DNA of 64,000 bases from Dyella sp. 2HG41-7 (GCF_021390675.1 NZ_JAJEJV010000004.1:868001-932000); one strand, 5' to 3'; numbered from the stretch's first letter, positions 17,704-26,214 are shown. Translations and numbers: made by a program. The notes: generated by a model from the sequence alone, not told the origin.

Positions 17704-17724
17704 GGCGATAGCCTGGCTATCGCC
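17704..17724. other. Perfect hairpin in the leader of the second GH93-like gene
   Basis: GGCGATAGC (17704-17712) and GCTATCGCC (17716-17724) form a perfect 9-bp stem with a 3-nt loop. It stands directly behind the receptor terminator, 19 nt before the GAGGAG ribosome site (17744-17749). It may be an operator, a leader structure, or part of a tandem 3'-end structure. Confidence 0.5.
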
Positions 17725-17754
17725 ACCTATTTCAGCGGTGTTCGAGGAGTCATC

Positions 17755-19332
17755 ATGCGTCGAATGGCATGCCATCTCGCAAGTCGCGTCGGCGGTCTTC
17801 TATTCGTGATGGCGGCCGCGAACATCGCACAGGCGCAAGACGTTCCGCCGGATGTCGCCAGCGGACATGTTCTTACCGCGGGCACGGGTTATGCCTCGGT
17901 GGTGCGCATGTCGCAGCAGAGCGATGCGCGCGCGGATGGTCGTCTGTTGTTGGTATTCGAACAGAATGGCATGACGGGCGTTCCGCTGTACGTAAGCAAC
18001 GACAGCGGAAAGACCTGGCAATTTATGCAGAACGTGGTCGATCAGGAGCACGCTGGCGACAAGGCGTGGCAACTGCGCTGGCAGCCGCATATTTCGCAAA
18101 TGCAGCGCGATAGCGGCGATTTGAAGCGAGGCACGTTGTTGCTCGCGGCGAACGCCACGCGCAACGACGAGCGAGGACATGTCGTCGAGGAAGACCTGCA
18201 ACTCTACGCCTCCACCGATCAAGGCAAGTCGTGGCGCTATCGCGGTTCGATCGTGAAAGGCGGCGGTCACCCGGAAGACAAAGACAATCACGGCGTCTGG
18301 GAGCCGAACGTCCACATCCTCGACGATGGACGGATGATCGCGTACTACTCCAGTGAACAGCACAAGCGCGAAGGCTTCAATCAAATCCTCGCGCACAAGC
18401 TTTCCACCGATGGCGGCAAAACCTGGGGCAGCGAAACGATGGACGTGGCGATGCCCGGCGGCGTGGAGCGTCCCGGCATGGCCATCGTGGCGCGCTTGTC
18501 CGACGGCCGGTACGTGATGAATTACGAGGATATCGATGGAGCCAACAACGGCCAAGTCCATGTGAAATTCAGCCCCGATGGACTGACGTTTGGCGATCCG
18601 GCCGATCACGGTACTGCCGTGCAGACCGAAGGCGGCGCCTGGCCTGCCGCATGTCCGGTGGTGACGTGGTTTCCGGTGGGCGGATCGCAAGGCGTGATCG
18701 TCATATCCGCCGAACGCGCCGGCGGCAATGGCGACACCGCCGGACGCAGCTTGTATTGGAACAACGACGGCGGTCGCGGGCCGTGGTGGGAAGTGCCTGC
18801 GCCGGTGCAGAAAGTGACCGGCAATATCCACGCGGGTTGGACGCAGGCATTGCTGCAGCAGAAGGATGGCCGTTTTCTGCATGTCACCTCGTCGTCGGCG
18901 CCGCAACTCGATCAGGCATGGAAGGCCGCCTACAACGTGATGCTCTACGCGGATGCACCACTCAACTTCGATCGTTACGAAGCCGAAGATGCGGCGCGCA
19001 CGAATGCAGTGGTCATCGGCAATCCGCATGCATCCAATCGACGCATGGCGCGTATCGCGGCTGCGCCGTACGGCAAGTTGCAATTTGATATTCACCGCGA
19101 TCACGGTGGCGCGCATACGTTGCGCGTGCGCTATGAAGATATCGGCTTGCCAGCGACGCCGCGCGTCAACGTCAACGGTTCAAGCGTCGCAGCGAGCGGC
19201 AGCAAGGCCGATGGCGGCACTGGCTGGAACGTGATGGACGTGAAGGTCGACTTGCGCGATGGCGATAACGTCATCGTCCTCGGCGGCGCCGAGCATGCTT
19301 ACGACGTGGATTACATCGAGTTCGTCAAATAG
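17755..19332 (+). CDS. Secreted GH93-like exo-glycosidase with C-terminal CBM35/CBM6-like module
   Basis: A protein of 525 residues. Signal peptide to about QAQA (27), then a BNR/sialidase-type propeller with Asp-box-like motifs SNDSGKTW, STDQGKSW and STDGGKTW, plus HGVWEPNVHILDDGRM and GVERPGMAIVARLSDGRYVMNYE, which are shared with the enzyme at 3646-5208. From about residue 400 a beta-sandwich carbohydrate-binding module begins with FDRYEAEDA and ends with YDVDYIEF, a CBM6/35 pattern. GH93 exo-arabinanases are the best-known match. GAGGAG sits 5 nt before ATG 17755. The terminator after the receptor gene and its own leader suggest separate transcription. The two GH93-like genes bracket the sugar locus with different binding modules. 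Confidence 0.78.
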   Translation: MRRMACHLASRVGGLLFVMAAANIAQAQDVPPDVASGHVLTAGTGYASVVRMSQQSDARADGRLLLVFEQNGMTGVPLYVSNDSGKTWQFMQNVVDQEHAGDKAWQLRWQPHISQMQRDSGDLKRGTLLLAANATRNDERGHVVEEDLQLYASTDQGKSWRYRGSIVKGGGHPEDKDNHGVWEPNVHILDDGRMIAYYSSEQHKREGFNQILAHKLSTDGGKTWGSETMDVAMPGGVERPGMAIVARLSDGRYVMNYEDIDGANNGQVHVKFSPDGLTFGDPADHGTAVQTEGGAWPAACPVVTWFPVGGSQGVIVISAERAGGNGDTAGRSLYWNNDGGRGPWWEVPAPVQKVTGNIHAGWTQALLQQKDGRFLHVTSSSAPQLDQAWKAAYNVMLYADAPLNFDRYEAEDAARTNAVVIGNPHASNRRMARIAAAPYGKLQFDIHRDHGGAHTLRVRYEDIGLPATPRVNVNGSSVAASGSKADGGTGWNVMDVKVDLRDGDNVIVLGGAEHAYDVDYIEFVK

Positions 19333-19339
19333 CGCAGCA

Positions 19340-20134
19340 TTACGCTTTGCTGCTGCGCCGCTTGTTGTTGCTCAGATTTTCCCGCGCATCGGCGATCACT
19401 TTCAGCATCGCTTTGTGCGCCACATCCGGTTGCTTGTCGCGAATGGCGATCAATACCGAGCGATGTTGCGGCAACGAGTATTTGAAATTGACGGCCGTGC
19501 GCGCCGACATCGTGAAATAACTGCTGAGCGCCGTTTCGATCACCGAGAACAGCGAAATCAGCAGTTCGTTGCCGGTGGCGGCCAGAATCGCTTCGTGGAA
19601 ATCGATGTCGGCGGTGGTCCAGGCTTCCGGATCGGGCGCCGCTTCCATCGCGTCGAATGCCGTCTGCATACGCTTGAGTTGCGTAACGCTACGATGACGT
19701 GCGGCGCTTGCGGCGGCGGCGGGTTCGATGATTTCGCGCATTTCGGAGAGCTTTTGCACGAAATCCGCCGTGGGCATGGAGCTGCAGCGCCATGCGAGCA
19801 CATCCGCATCGAGCTGGTTCCAGAAGCGCGCATCGCGCACGCGTGTGCCCACTTTCGGGCGCGCTTCCACCAGGCCTTTGGCGGACAGCACTTTCATGGC
19901 TTCGCGCAAGGACGTACGGCTGACGTCCATGTCCTCGGCCATGGTCGCTTCCGGCGGCAACACTTCACCCTGTTTCAGCGCGCCGCTGACGATGCGCTGA
20001 CCGAGCACCTGCACCACATGGCCGTGCAAATTGCGCGCGGCAATGGGGCCTGCGCCGCTGCGGACACGTCGTGCAAGCGCGGGGCGAGCAGGCTTGATAG
20101 CGCCGTCGTCCCTGCCGCTTCGAAAAGATGCCAT
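19340..20134 (-). CDS. FadR-subfamily GntR transcriptional regulator, paralogue of the dgo regulator
   Basis: A protein of 264 residues. An Arg/Ala-rich N-terminal tail of about 30 residues is followed by ARNLHGHVVQVLG, the winged helix with MDVSRTSLREAMKVLSAKG and VEARPKVGTRV, and an FCD domain (ADIDFHE, PQHRSV). About two thirds of positions match the regulator at 11238-11951 when read side by side. Start: ATG 20134 has AAGGAGAT about 8 nt upstream; in-frame ATGs further out lack this. It converges with the GH93-like gene, with a gap of only 7 bp. It probably controls the rightward arm (galM, GH5, receptor, GH93), but this is inferred from position. Confidence 0.86.
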   Translation of the reverse strand: MASFRSGRDDGAIKPARPALARRVRSGAGPIAARNLHGHVVQVLGQRIVSGALKQGEVLPPEATMAEDMDVSRTSLREAMKVLSAKGLVEARPKVGTRVRDARFWNQLDADVLAWRCSSMPTADFVQKLSEMREIIEPAAAASAARHRSVTQLKRMQTAFDAMEAAPDPEAWTTADIDFHEAILAATGNELLISLFSVIETALSSYFTMSARTAVNFKYSLPQHRSVLIAIRDKQPDVAHKAMLKVIADARENLSNNKRRSSKA

Positions 20135-20322
20135 GCCGCCGATCTCCTTCAATGCCATAAGAGCCGTGCCGGACGGGCCGACCGAGTCGTTCATCTACCG
20201 CGACCGGGCGACGCCGAGCCGAGCGCTCTTCACGGCGCTTCGAGAAATGATGCCACGATTCCGGGGCGCGGCCACAGACGCGGGCCGGGACAATTTTTTG
20301 CGCCCTTACAGCAGGATGACGG

Positions 20323-21288
20323 CTATGCGGAGACCAACGATGGGCGCCCATCCCGCGAAACATCCCTGCGAATGCGATGCTCAGAGCCCAAATGGGAGGC
20401 GCTGGCGCGAACACGGCCAGGGCACATGCCGCTGACGCGTTTGAACAGTCGCCTGAATGCCGCTTCGCTGCTGTAACCCAGCCGCTCGGCGATCGACGCC
20501 ACCGACAATTGCCGATCCTGCAACAACCGTTCGGCGATGTTGACGCGCCACTGGGTGACGTACTGCATCGGCGGTACCTTCATCAGCTGCGCGAAACGTT
20601 CGGCGAATGCCGAACGCGACATGCATGCCAGCGAGGCCATGGATTGCATCGTCCATGGATGCCCCGGATTGTCGTGCACCGCTTGCAATACCTTGCAGAT
20701 TCGCGCATCCGCGAGGGCGGAAAACAGGCCGCGGCGATCCGTTTGACGATGCGCGTAGTCGCAGATGGCAAGGGTAAAGAGGGTGTCGGCAAGTTTGTTC
20801 AGCAGCACCCGACGGCCAGGCAACCGCGCGCGAATCAGCTCGATCATCATGCTCGACAGATTGCGAAACAGCGGATCGGCCTGCGCCGCGCGTACGACAA
20901 AACAAGCCGGCAAAGCATGTCGAAGTGGATGATGGGCGTGATCGGAGAAATGCAGTTCGCCGCAGATCATGCCGGTAAATAGCGCGTCGCTGTTCGGCGC
21001 GGCGCGCAGGCGATGAGGGTCGCCGTGCGGAAAGACCACCAGATCGCCGGGCTCCAGCTGCCAAGCTTCGTCGAGCATCGCGCCATCGACCTCGCAGTGT
21101 CCGGCCCCGATCAGGTGAAACACGCCGCAATCGAAACGCGGCTCATCCAGAAACCGGGAATCGCAGCGAAATAGCTCGTCGTCCACCTCAACCCGGAACA
21201 TCGACTGGCTGAGCAGGGATTCCAACGCGGGATCCACACCCGGTGCGAGGGGAACGCCGGCAAGTACGGAGGGGTGCTCGATGTACAT
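20323..21288 (-). CDS. AraC-family regulator with N-terminal cupin domain
   Basis: A protein of 321 residues. An N-terminal cupin (Cupin_6-like: FHLIGAGHCEVDG, LEPGDLVVFPHGDPHRL) is joined to a C-terminal double helix-turn-helix with MSRSAFAERFAQLMKVPPMQYVTQWR and SVASIAERLGYSSEAAFRRLFKRVSG. This layout is found in regulators of nearby oxidoreductases or stress genes. It lies 76 bp after the last gene of the bufferin operon in the same orientation and 188 bp before the GntR gene. It could be a tail gene of the bufferin operon or control the sugar locus. The target is unknown. The last 25 residues are a basic tail beyond the usual end. Confidence 0.85.
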   Translation of the reverse strand: MYIEHPSVLAGVPLAPGVDPALESLLSQSMFRVEVDDELFRCDSRFLDEPRFDCGVFHLIGAGHCEVDGAMLDEAWQLEPGDLVVFPHGDPHRLRAAPNSDALFTGMICGELHFSDHAHHPLRHALPACFVVRAAQADPLFRNLSSMMIELIRARLPGRRVLLNKLADTLFTLAICDYAHRQTDRRGLFSALADARICKVLQAVHDNPGHPWTMQSMASLACMSRSAFAERFAQLMKVPPMQYVTQWRVNIAERLLQDRQLSVASIAERLGYSSEAAFRRLFKRVSGMCPGRVRASASHLGSEHRIRRDVSRDGRPSLVSA

Positions 21289-21364
21289 AGGGCAACACGT
21301 CCTGCGTTGGGAACCATGCCAACTATTCGCAGGAGGTTTCGCCGAAGTTACATCGTGACCGAAA

Positions 21365-22135
21365 TCAGGTCGTCAGCCCCCGGATAAGGCCGGCCGCCAG
21401 CCATGTCCGCAGCAGCGACACCATGCGCGGCGCGGCCTGGGCATCGCCGTGGTGTTCGGCGGACAGGGCGCACAAAGCCGCGAACGGCTCGCCGCGCCGG
21501 GCGGCGCTGAGGACGGGCCATTCGTCGTTTTCCAGTACCCGGTAGTGAACGGTTGTGGCATGGCGCCAGACTGCGATGCGGCGCGGTTTGGCGAGCCGGC
21601 GCACGCCCGGGCGCGCGGTCGCGCGGTCGGCGGCGCGACGAAAGGCGTCCACGTTATGAGTCACCGTCAGCAGATGGAGATTGGCTTGCAAGTCGAGCCG
21701 GAGATTGGCCCACGCCGCCGGCGGCACGGATGCGAGTTCGTCCGTACCGAGGCTTGGTTCGTCGGCAGCGTCGAATGCGATGGAAATGGCCCAATCCAGC
21801 TGCGCCATATCCGCCAACTGCGGTTTGTCGCGATGGGTTTCGCGCAGATACGCAGCCAATTCGGAACCGTGCCAGCGAATGTTGTAGTGCGCGGATGGGT
21901 GCTCGGCGATGTAGTCGTCGAGCAGCGCGTCCAATTGCGATCCGGCCATGCATTGAAGACCGAGAAATTCTTTTTTCAACGCATCGCGCAATCGAATGCG
22001 ATAGCCGTGCTGATAAATCGCCAGTCGGTCGCCGACGTCCGCGACGTTATCGCTACGAATATCCGGCAGCGTTGCCGATCTGGCATCGAGCACGGCGCGC
22101 TGCATCGATTCCTGGATCAATTGCAACGTACTCAT
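21365..22135 (-). CDS. bufC: BufC-like DUF2063 partner protein of the MNIO enzyme
   Basis: A protein of 256 residues. The N-terminal half is a DUF2063 (HvfC/BufC) domain: LQLIQESMQRAVLD, RLAIYQHGYRIRLRDALKKEFLGLQ and AEHPSAHYNIRWHGSELAAYL. The C-terminal half carries the matching WRHATTVHYRVLENDEW. In characterised MNIO systems this partner binds the precursor peptide and delivers it to the oxygenase. The start codon overlaps the stop of the DUF692 gene as ATGA (22132-22135), so the two proteins are made in a coupled way. It is the last gene of the three-gene bufferin operon. No terminator is visible before the AraC gene. Confidence 0.88.
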   Translation of the reverse strand: MSTLQLIQESMQRAVLDARSATLPDIRSDNVADVGDRLAIYQHGYRIRLRDALKKEFLGLQCMAGSQLDALLDDYIAEHPSAHYNIRWHGSELAAYLRETHRDKPQLADMAQLDWAISIAFDAADEPSLGTDELASVPPAAWANLRLDLQANLHLLTVTHNVDAFRRAADRATARPGVRRLAKPRRIAVWRHATTVHYRVLENDEWPVLSAARRGEPFAALCALSAEHHGDAQAAPRMVSLLRTWLAAGLIRGLTT

Positions 22136-22998
22136 GCCGCGTCCCGCAACAGCGGTTCGGCGAGATTGCGCGCGTGGTCGAGTTCCGCGAGCAGCTCCGA
22201 TAGCGGCGGGAAGTTGTCGTCGCGTTCGATCATGGTCGATACGCGACCGAAGCGACGCACGGCCTCGATGTAGAGATCCCACACCGCGTTGGAGACGGGC
22301 GCATCGTGCGTATCGATGATCAACCGCTCGCCTTGTTCGTATCCGGCGAGATGAAATTGCTGTACGCACGATACCGGAATGCCACGTAGATAATCCAGCG
22401 ACGAAAAGCCGTGATTCATCGCGCTGACGTGCACGTTGTTGATGTCGAGCAGAATCAGGCAATCGGCGCGTTCGGCGACTTCGGCGAGAAATTCCCATTC
22501 GGTGAGTTGCGACTGCGCAAAGCTTACGTAGCTGGATACGTTCTCCAGCAGAATGCGGCGTTGAAGCACGTCCTGCACGCGTTTGACGCGGCCGACGACA
22601 TGGTCCAGCGCTTCTTCCGTGTAGGGCAGCGGCATCAAATCATGCAGATTGACGCCCGCTACGCCGGTCCAGCAAAGATGATCCGAGACCCACGCCGGTT
22701 CGACGCGTTTGGCTAGCGCGGCGAGTCGCGTAAGGTAGTCGTTATCGAGCGGGTCGGCGCTGCCGATGGACATCGATACGCCATGCATCACAAGCGGAAA
22801 ACGCTCGCGAAAACGGTCGAGCCACACCAGCGGCAGGCCGCCATCGACCATGTAGTTTTCTGATACCACTTCCAGCCATTGGACTTGCGCCGGTTGGGCG
22901 AGCAGCGCTTCGTAATGCTCTACGCGCAAACCGAGGCCGTAGCCGAGATAAGGAAGTTTGTTGGAGCGTGTGGCGGTCATCGCGAATGTCGCTTGCAT
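22132..22998 (-). CDS. bufB: BufB-like DUF692 multinuclear non-heme iron oxidative enzyme (MNIO)
   Basis: A protein of 288 residues with a TIM-barrel DUF692 fold. The N-terminal LPYLGYGLGLR is typical. The putative iron ligands are all present: H72 (VMHGVS), H107 (SDHLCW), E152 and N153 (LLENVS), D185 and H190 (LDINNVH), H216 (FHLAG), D229/H231 (DTHD) and E259 (IERD). MNIOs oxidise cysteines of precursor peptides into oxazolone/thioamide or thiooxazole groups. The gene follows the Cys-rich bufA and overlaps bufC. Start: I prefer ATG 22998; ATG 22980 is also possible, while ATG 23016 lies in the arm of an 11-bp hairpin and is unlikely. No start has a strong ribosome site, so translation may be kept low relative to bufA. 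Confidence 0.9.
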   Translation of the reverse strand: MQATFAMTATRSNKLPYLGYGLGLRVEHYEALLAQPAQVQWLEVVSENYMVDGGLPLVWLDRFRERFPLVMHGVSMSIGSADPLDNDYLTRLAALAKRVEPAWVSDHLCWTGVAGVNLHDLMPLPYTEEALDHVVGRVKRVQDVLQRRILLENVSSYVSFAQSQLTEWEFLAEVAERADCLILLDINNVHVSAMNHGFSSLDYLRGIPVSCVQQFHLAGYEQGERLIIDTHDAPVSNAVWDLYIEAVRRFGRVSTMIERDDNFPPLSELLAELDHARNLAEPLLRDAA

Positions 22999-23007
22999 GA
23001 ACGTGAC

Positions 23008-23034
23008 GGAGCGCATGCGTCGTGCATGCGCTCC
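23008..23034 (-). other. Perfect intercistronic hairpin between bufA and bufB
   Basis: GGAGCGCATGC (23008-23018) and GCATGCGCTCC (23024-23034) form a perfect 11-bp stem with a 5-nt loop, 11 nt after the bufA stop and 9 nt before the preferred bufB start. There is no T-run, so read-through is expected. It probably protects the bufA 3' end and lowers bufB output, giving more peptide than enzyme. Confidence 0.75.
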
Positions 23035-23045
23035 GCCGAGCGCGA

Positions 23046-23315
23046 TTACTTCTTCGCGGCAGCCTGGGCGGCGTCGCAGTCGGCTTGCGTCTTCTGCATG
23101 GTGAAGCCCTGGCCTTTGCAGGAGTTCTGGCCTTTGCAGGAATTGGAAGCCTGCTTGCAGGCGCCTTGGCCTTTGCAGGACGACGAATTCATGCACTTGA
23201 CCATGGCCTGATCGCCGGCGGGCGAGCCGACGGGCGCGGCGGACACGGCCGCAGCGGCGAACAGACCGGCCACCATCACGGCCATGGCGCTGGCATTGAC
23301 TGTCTTGATGTTCAT
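23046..23315 (-). CDS. bufA: Bufferin-type Cys-rich precursor peptide (BufA family)
   Basis: A peptide of 89 residues. Signal peptide MNIKTVNASAMAVMVAGLFA ending near VSA (about 26), then a mature part of some 63 residues with six Cys. Four of them lie in SCKGQ/ACKQ-type units (SSCKGQGACKQ, NSCKGQNSCKGQGF), with single Cys before and after. Bufferins are secreted peptides whose Cys are modified by the DUF692 enzyme and which bind copper, giving copper tolerance. The neighbouring bufB and bufC genes make the assignment firm at family level. The CKGQ repeats resemble the BufA2 group more than DUF2282 (BufA1). GGAG is 9 nt before the ATG. Which Cys are modified cannot be read from sequence. Confidence 0.87.
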   Translation of the reverse strand: MNIKTVNASAMAVMVAGLFAAAAVSAAPVGSPAGDQAMVKCMNSSSCKGQGACKQASNSCKGQNSCKGQGFTMQKTQADCDAAQAAAKK

Positions 23316-23594
23316 ATCTATGGCTCCAGAAGTTGTGGTCGCCGCAACGCGGCACAGGGGAATGTCTCGTCCGCCGTGCAGGGCTAAGCGTCTGCAGCGA
23401 CGGACAGAGCCATTGTGCTGCCCCGATCCTTCGGTCGCTGCGCCCGCGCATCCTGCATTTATGCCCAATCGTCCGGTACGCTTTGGCTAGGTGTCAGGGC
23501 AGGATTCCCAGCAAGAAAGCCTGGACGTCCGGATATGGTTGGGGTGGGCAAGCCCGCGCATCATGCGCTCAGTTCATTCAAAGGAACATGTGCA

Positions 23595-24056
23595 ATGCGT
23601 CATTTCCTAGCAACCAAGGCCTCTCGCCTGCTTGAGATTCTGTATGCCTGGCGCTGGCTCGGCCCGTTGGTGGTGCGGCTGGCGTTCGGCTATTTCTGGT
23701 TCGAAACCGGCATCGCCAAGGTGCATAACCTGGAGGGTTTCACGCAGCGCTTCGTGGGGTGGCACATTCCGCATCCGGCCTTCAGCGCCGCGTTGTCGGC
23801 GTGGACGGAGTTGCTCGGCGGTTTGTTGCTGATGCTCGGTTTGTTCACGCGACTGGTCACCATCCCCATGATCATCAACATGATCGTGGCGGTAACGCTG
23901 GTGGTGTCGAGCAACATCATGGGCTTGGACGACTTTGTCGAAGCCGACGAAGTGGTCTACTCGTTGATCTTCTTCTGGTTCCTGATGGCGGGCCCCGGCA
24001 AGATTAGCCTCGATACGCTGGTGGCGCGTTGGCTTGGCATCCGCACGCGCGATTGA
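23595..24056 (+). CDS. DoxX-family membrane protein, BufD-like
   Basis: A protein of 153 residues with four predicted membrane helices. The DoxX pattern is visible: RLAFGYFWFETGIAKV, AWTELLGGLLLMLGLFTRLVTIPM and a C-terminal DEVVYSLIFFWFLMAGPGKISLD. Start: ATG 23595 with AAAGGAAC in front; earlier in-frame starts give a poor N-terminus. In many bufferin and HvfABCD loci a DoxX protein is the fourth gene. Here it is divergent from bufABC across 279 bp that must carry both promoters, where I found no clear sigma-factor boxes. A role in electron supply or membrane redox linked to the MNIO is inferred only. Confidence 0.83.
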   Translation: MRHFLATKASRLLEILYAWRWLGPLVVRLAFGYFWFETGIAKVHNLEGFTQRFVGWHIPHPAFSAALSAWTELLGGLLLMLGLFTRLVTIPMIINMIVAVTLVVSSNIMGLDDFVEADEVVYSLIFFWFLMAGPGKISLDTLVARWLGIRTRD

Positions 24057-24072
24057 ATAGTGCGAAAAGGCC

Positions 24073-24711
24073 CTAGTGCACGATAAAGGCGAGCAGCAAC
24101 TTGATCGCGATGCTCCACATGATCAACGCGATCAGAACATCGAGCACGCGCCACGCCATCGGCTTGCGAAACAACGGCGCTAGCAATTTTGCGCCGAATG
24201 CGAGACCGAAGAACCAGATAAACGAAGACGTCGCCGCGCCGATCGCAAACCACGTGCGCGGCCCCGGTGACGGCCACGCCGACGCGAGACTGCCGATCAG
24301 CAACACGGTGTCGAGATAAACGTGCGGATTGAGCCAGGTGAAACCGGCGCACGCCGCAATCACCTGCCACACGCTGCTGGATGCGCCGTGCGTGTCGGCG
24401 GTGAGTACTTCAGGATGAAACGCGCGCCGCAGCGCCTGGATGCCGTACCACAGCAACACCAGTGCACCGGCGCACGCCACCACGGCCAGCATGCGCGGAT
24501 GCTGGCCGATGGCGACGCCCAGGCCGCCGACGCCCGCACAAATCAACACCGCATCGGATAACGCGCAGAACAGCGCGACCGGCAAGCGATGCGCTTGCAA
24601 CAAACCTTGCCGCAACACGAATGCGTTTTGCGCGCCGATCGCGACGATGAGCGATGCGCCGAGCAACAACCCGGCGAGGAACGGCGCGTGCGGCGAGGTG
24701 GCGGCGATCAA
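24073..24711 (-). CDS. LysE/ArgO-family amino-acid exporter
   Basis: A protein of 212 residues with six predicted helices. The family signature [20 protein letters not shown] lies near the N-terminus, and [18 protein letters not shown] in the middle is typical of ArgO/LysE exporters of basic amino acids. Start: I prefer TTG 24711, because AAGGA lies 9 nt before it and it overlaps the gshA stop; the alternative is ATG 24753, inside gshA. The gene is the 3' member of a gshA pair and converges with the DoxX gene with a gap of 16 bp. The substrate (arginine, lysine or another amino acid) is not decided by the sequence. Confidence 0.85.
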   Translation of the reverse strand: MIAATSPHAPFLAGLLLGASLIVAIGAQNAFVLRQGLLQAHRLPVALFCALSDAVLICAGVGGLGVAIGQHPRMLAVVACAGALVLLWYGIQALRRAFHPEVLTADTHGASSSVWQVIAACAGFTWLNPHVYLDTVLLIGSLASAWPSPGPRTWFAIGAATSSFIWFFGLAFGAKLLAPLFRKPMAWRVLDVLIALIMWSIAIKLLLAFIVH

Positions 24712-26075
24712 TATGCGAATTCCTTGAAGACCGGATCCACGCTGCCGTTCCACGCGCCGTGAAACAGCTCCAGCTTGCGTTCGGCCGGCGTCTGATTGGC
24801 CTCGACGATTTCGATCAGCGGCTCAAGGAAAATGCTTTCGTCCGCGCCGTTGCGATTGAGTCGATTGCGGCGTTTCAAACCTTGCGCGGCGATCTGCAAG
24901 GTTTCGCGTGCAAGATCGCGCACGGTGCCGTTGCGGAACGGCAACTTGAGCGCGTACTTGGGTACGCCGTCGCGCAAGGCGTGACGTTCTTCGCGAGTGA
25001 AGTCTTTCACCAGATCCCATGCGGCGTGGAGCGATTCGTCGTCATACAGCAGGCCCACCCACAAGGCGGGCAGCGCGCAAAGACGATTCCAAGGACCACC
25101 GTCCGCGCCGCGCATTTCCAGATATTGCTTTAGGCGCACTTCGGGGAATGCGGTGGTGAGGTGATCGGCCCAGTCTTTCATCGACGCTTGCGTGCCCGGC
25201 AGTTCGTCGAGCGTGCCGGCCATGAAACGTTTGAAGTCCTTGCCGGCCAGATCGATGTAGCGGCCGTCCTGATAGCTGAAATACATCGGCACATCGAGCA
25301 TGTAATCGACATAGCGCTCGTAGCTGAAGCTGTCGTCGAACACGAAGTCGAGCATGCCGGTGCGATCGGCGTCGGTATCCGTCCACACATGCGAACGATA
25401 CGACTGATAGCCGTTGGGCTTGCCATCAGTAAACGGCGAGTCGGCGAACAGCGCGGTGGCGATGGGTTGCAAAGCGAGGCTGGTGCGGAACTTGCGCACC
25501 ATGTCGCCTTCGCTGCTGTAATCAAGGTTCACTTGCACGGTGCAGGTGCGCTTCATCATGTCCAGGCCGAGCGAGCCGACCTTGGGCATGTATTCGCGCA
25601 TGATCTTGTAGCGGCCTTTGGGCATCCACGGCATCTCGTCGCGCGTCCACTTGGGTTGAAAACCCATGCCGAGAAAACCCAGGCCCAGGCCGTTGGCCAC
25701 GGAACGCACTTCTTCCAGATGACCGTTCACTTCGCAACAGGTCTGGTGAATAGTCTCCAGCGGCGCGCCGGACAGTTCGAGCTGACCGGCCGGTTCCAGC
25801 GTGATGTTGGCCTTGTCGCGAACCAGGGCCACCGGCGTGTCGCCTTCGCGGACGATCTCCCAGCCGTAACGCGAGGCGATGCCCTCGAGCAGCGCGCGAA
25901 TGCCGTGCTCGCCTTCAAACGTGGGCGGACGCAGATCGTCGGTCCGAAAGCCGAATTTCTCGTGCTCGGTGCCGATACGCCAGGCATCGCGCGGTTTCTC
26001 GCCGGCAGCGAGGTAATCGATCAGTTGCTGGCGGCCGTAGATCGGCGTGCTTTTGACGGCACTAGGTATGGACAC
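24708..26075 (-). CDS. gshA: Glutamate-cysteine ligase, long plant/alphaproteobacterial-like type
   Basis: A protein of 455 residues. Motifs include [50 protein letters not shown], the catalytic-core [13 protein letters not shown] and [28 protein letters not shown]. This form, found in Xanthomonas, alphaproteobacteria and plants, is much closer to plant GSH1 than to E. coli GshA. It makes gamma-glutamylcysteine from Glu, Cys and ATP, the first step of glutathione synthesis, in the cytosol. The start is GTG 26075, with GAGG about 8 nt upstream. A GCCTCC-GGAGGC hairpin (26097-26114) sits just upstream in the leader. The following LysE gene overlaps its stop. Confidence 0.93.
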   Translation of the reverse strand: MSIPSAVKSTPIYGRQQLIDYLAAGEKPRDAWRIGTEHEKFGFRTDDLRPPTFEGEHGIRALLEGIASRYGWEIVREGDTPVALVRDKANITLEPAGQLELSGAPLETIHQTCCEVNGHLEEVRSVANGLGLGFLGMGFQPKWTRDEMPWMPKGRYKIMREYMPKVGSLGLDMMKRTCTVQVNLDYSSEGDMVRKFRTSLALQPIATALFADSPFTDGKPNGYQSYRSHVWTDTDADRTGMLDFVFDDSFSYERYVDYMLDVPMYFSYQDGRYIDLAGKDFKRFMAGTLDELPGTQASMKDWADHLTTAFPEVRLKQYLEMRGADGGPWNRLCALPALWVGLLYDDESLHAAWDLVKDFTREERHALRDGVPKYALKLPFRNGTVRDLARETLQIAAQGLKRRNRLNRNGADESIFLEPLIEIVEANQTPAERKLELFHGAWNGSVDPVFKEFAY

Positions 26076-26214
26076 GTGTCATGCCTCACGGGGGTGGCCT
26101 CCGACTATGGAGGCATCGCACCCCCGCGAAAAGGGGGGCGACCGAAAAAATTGTACGTGACAGTACAGCTACACGGATACCGGTGGAAAAGGACGGCGCG
26201 TCGAGGCGAGCGCC

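Noticed and set aside
26097-26114. Riboswitch-like structure before gshA
   Set aside because: Only a 6-bp GCCTCC/GGAGGC hairpin and a CCCCC/GGGGG pairing are present; no known aptamer pattern is seen.
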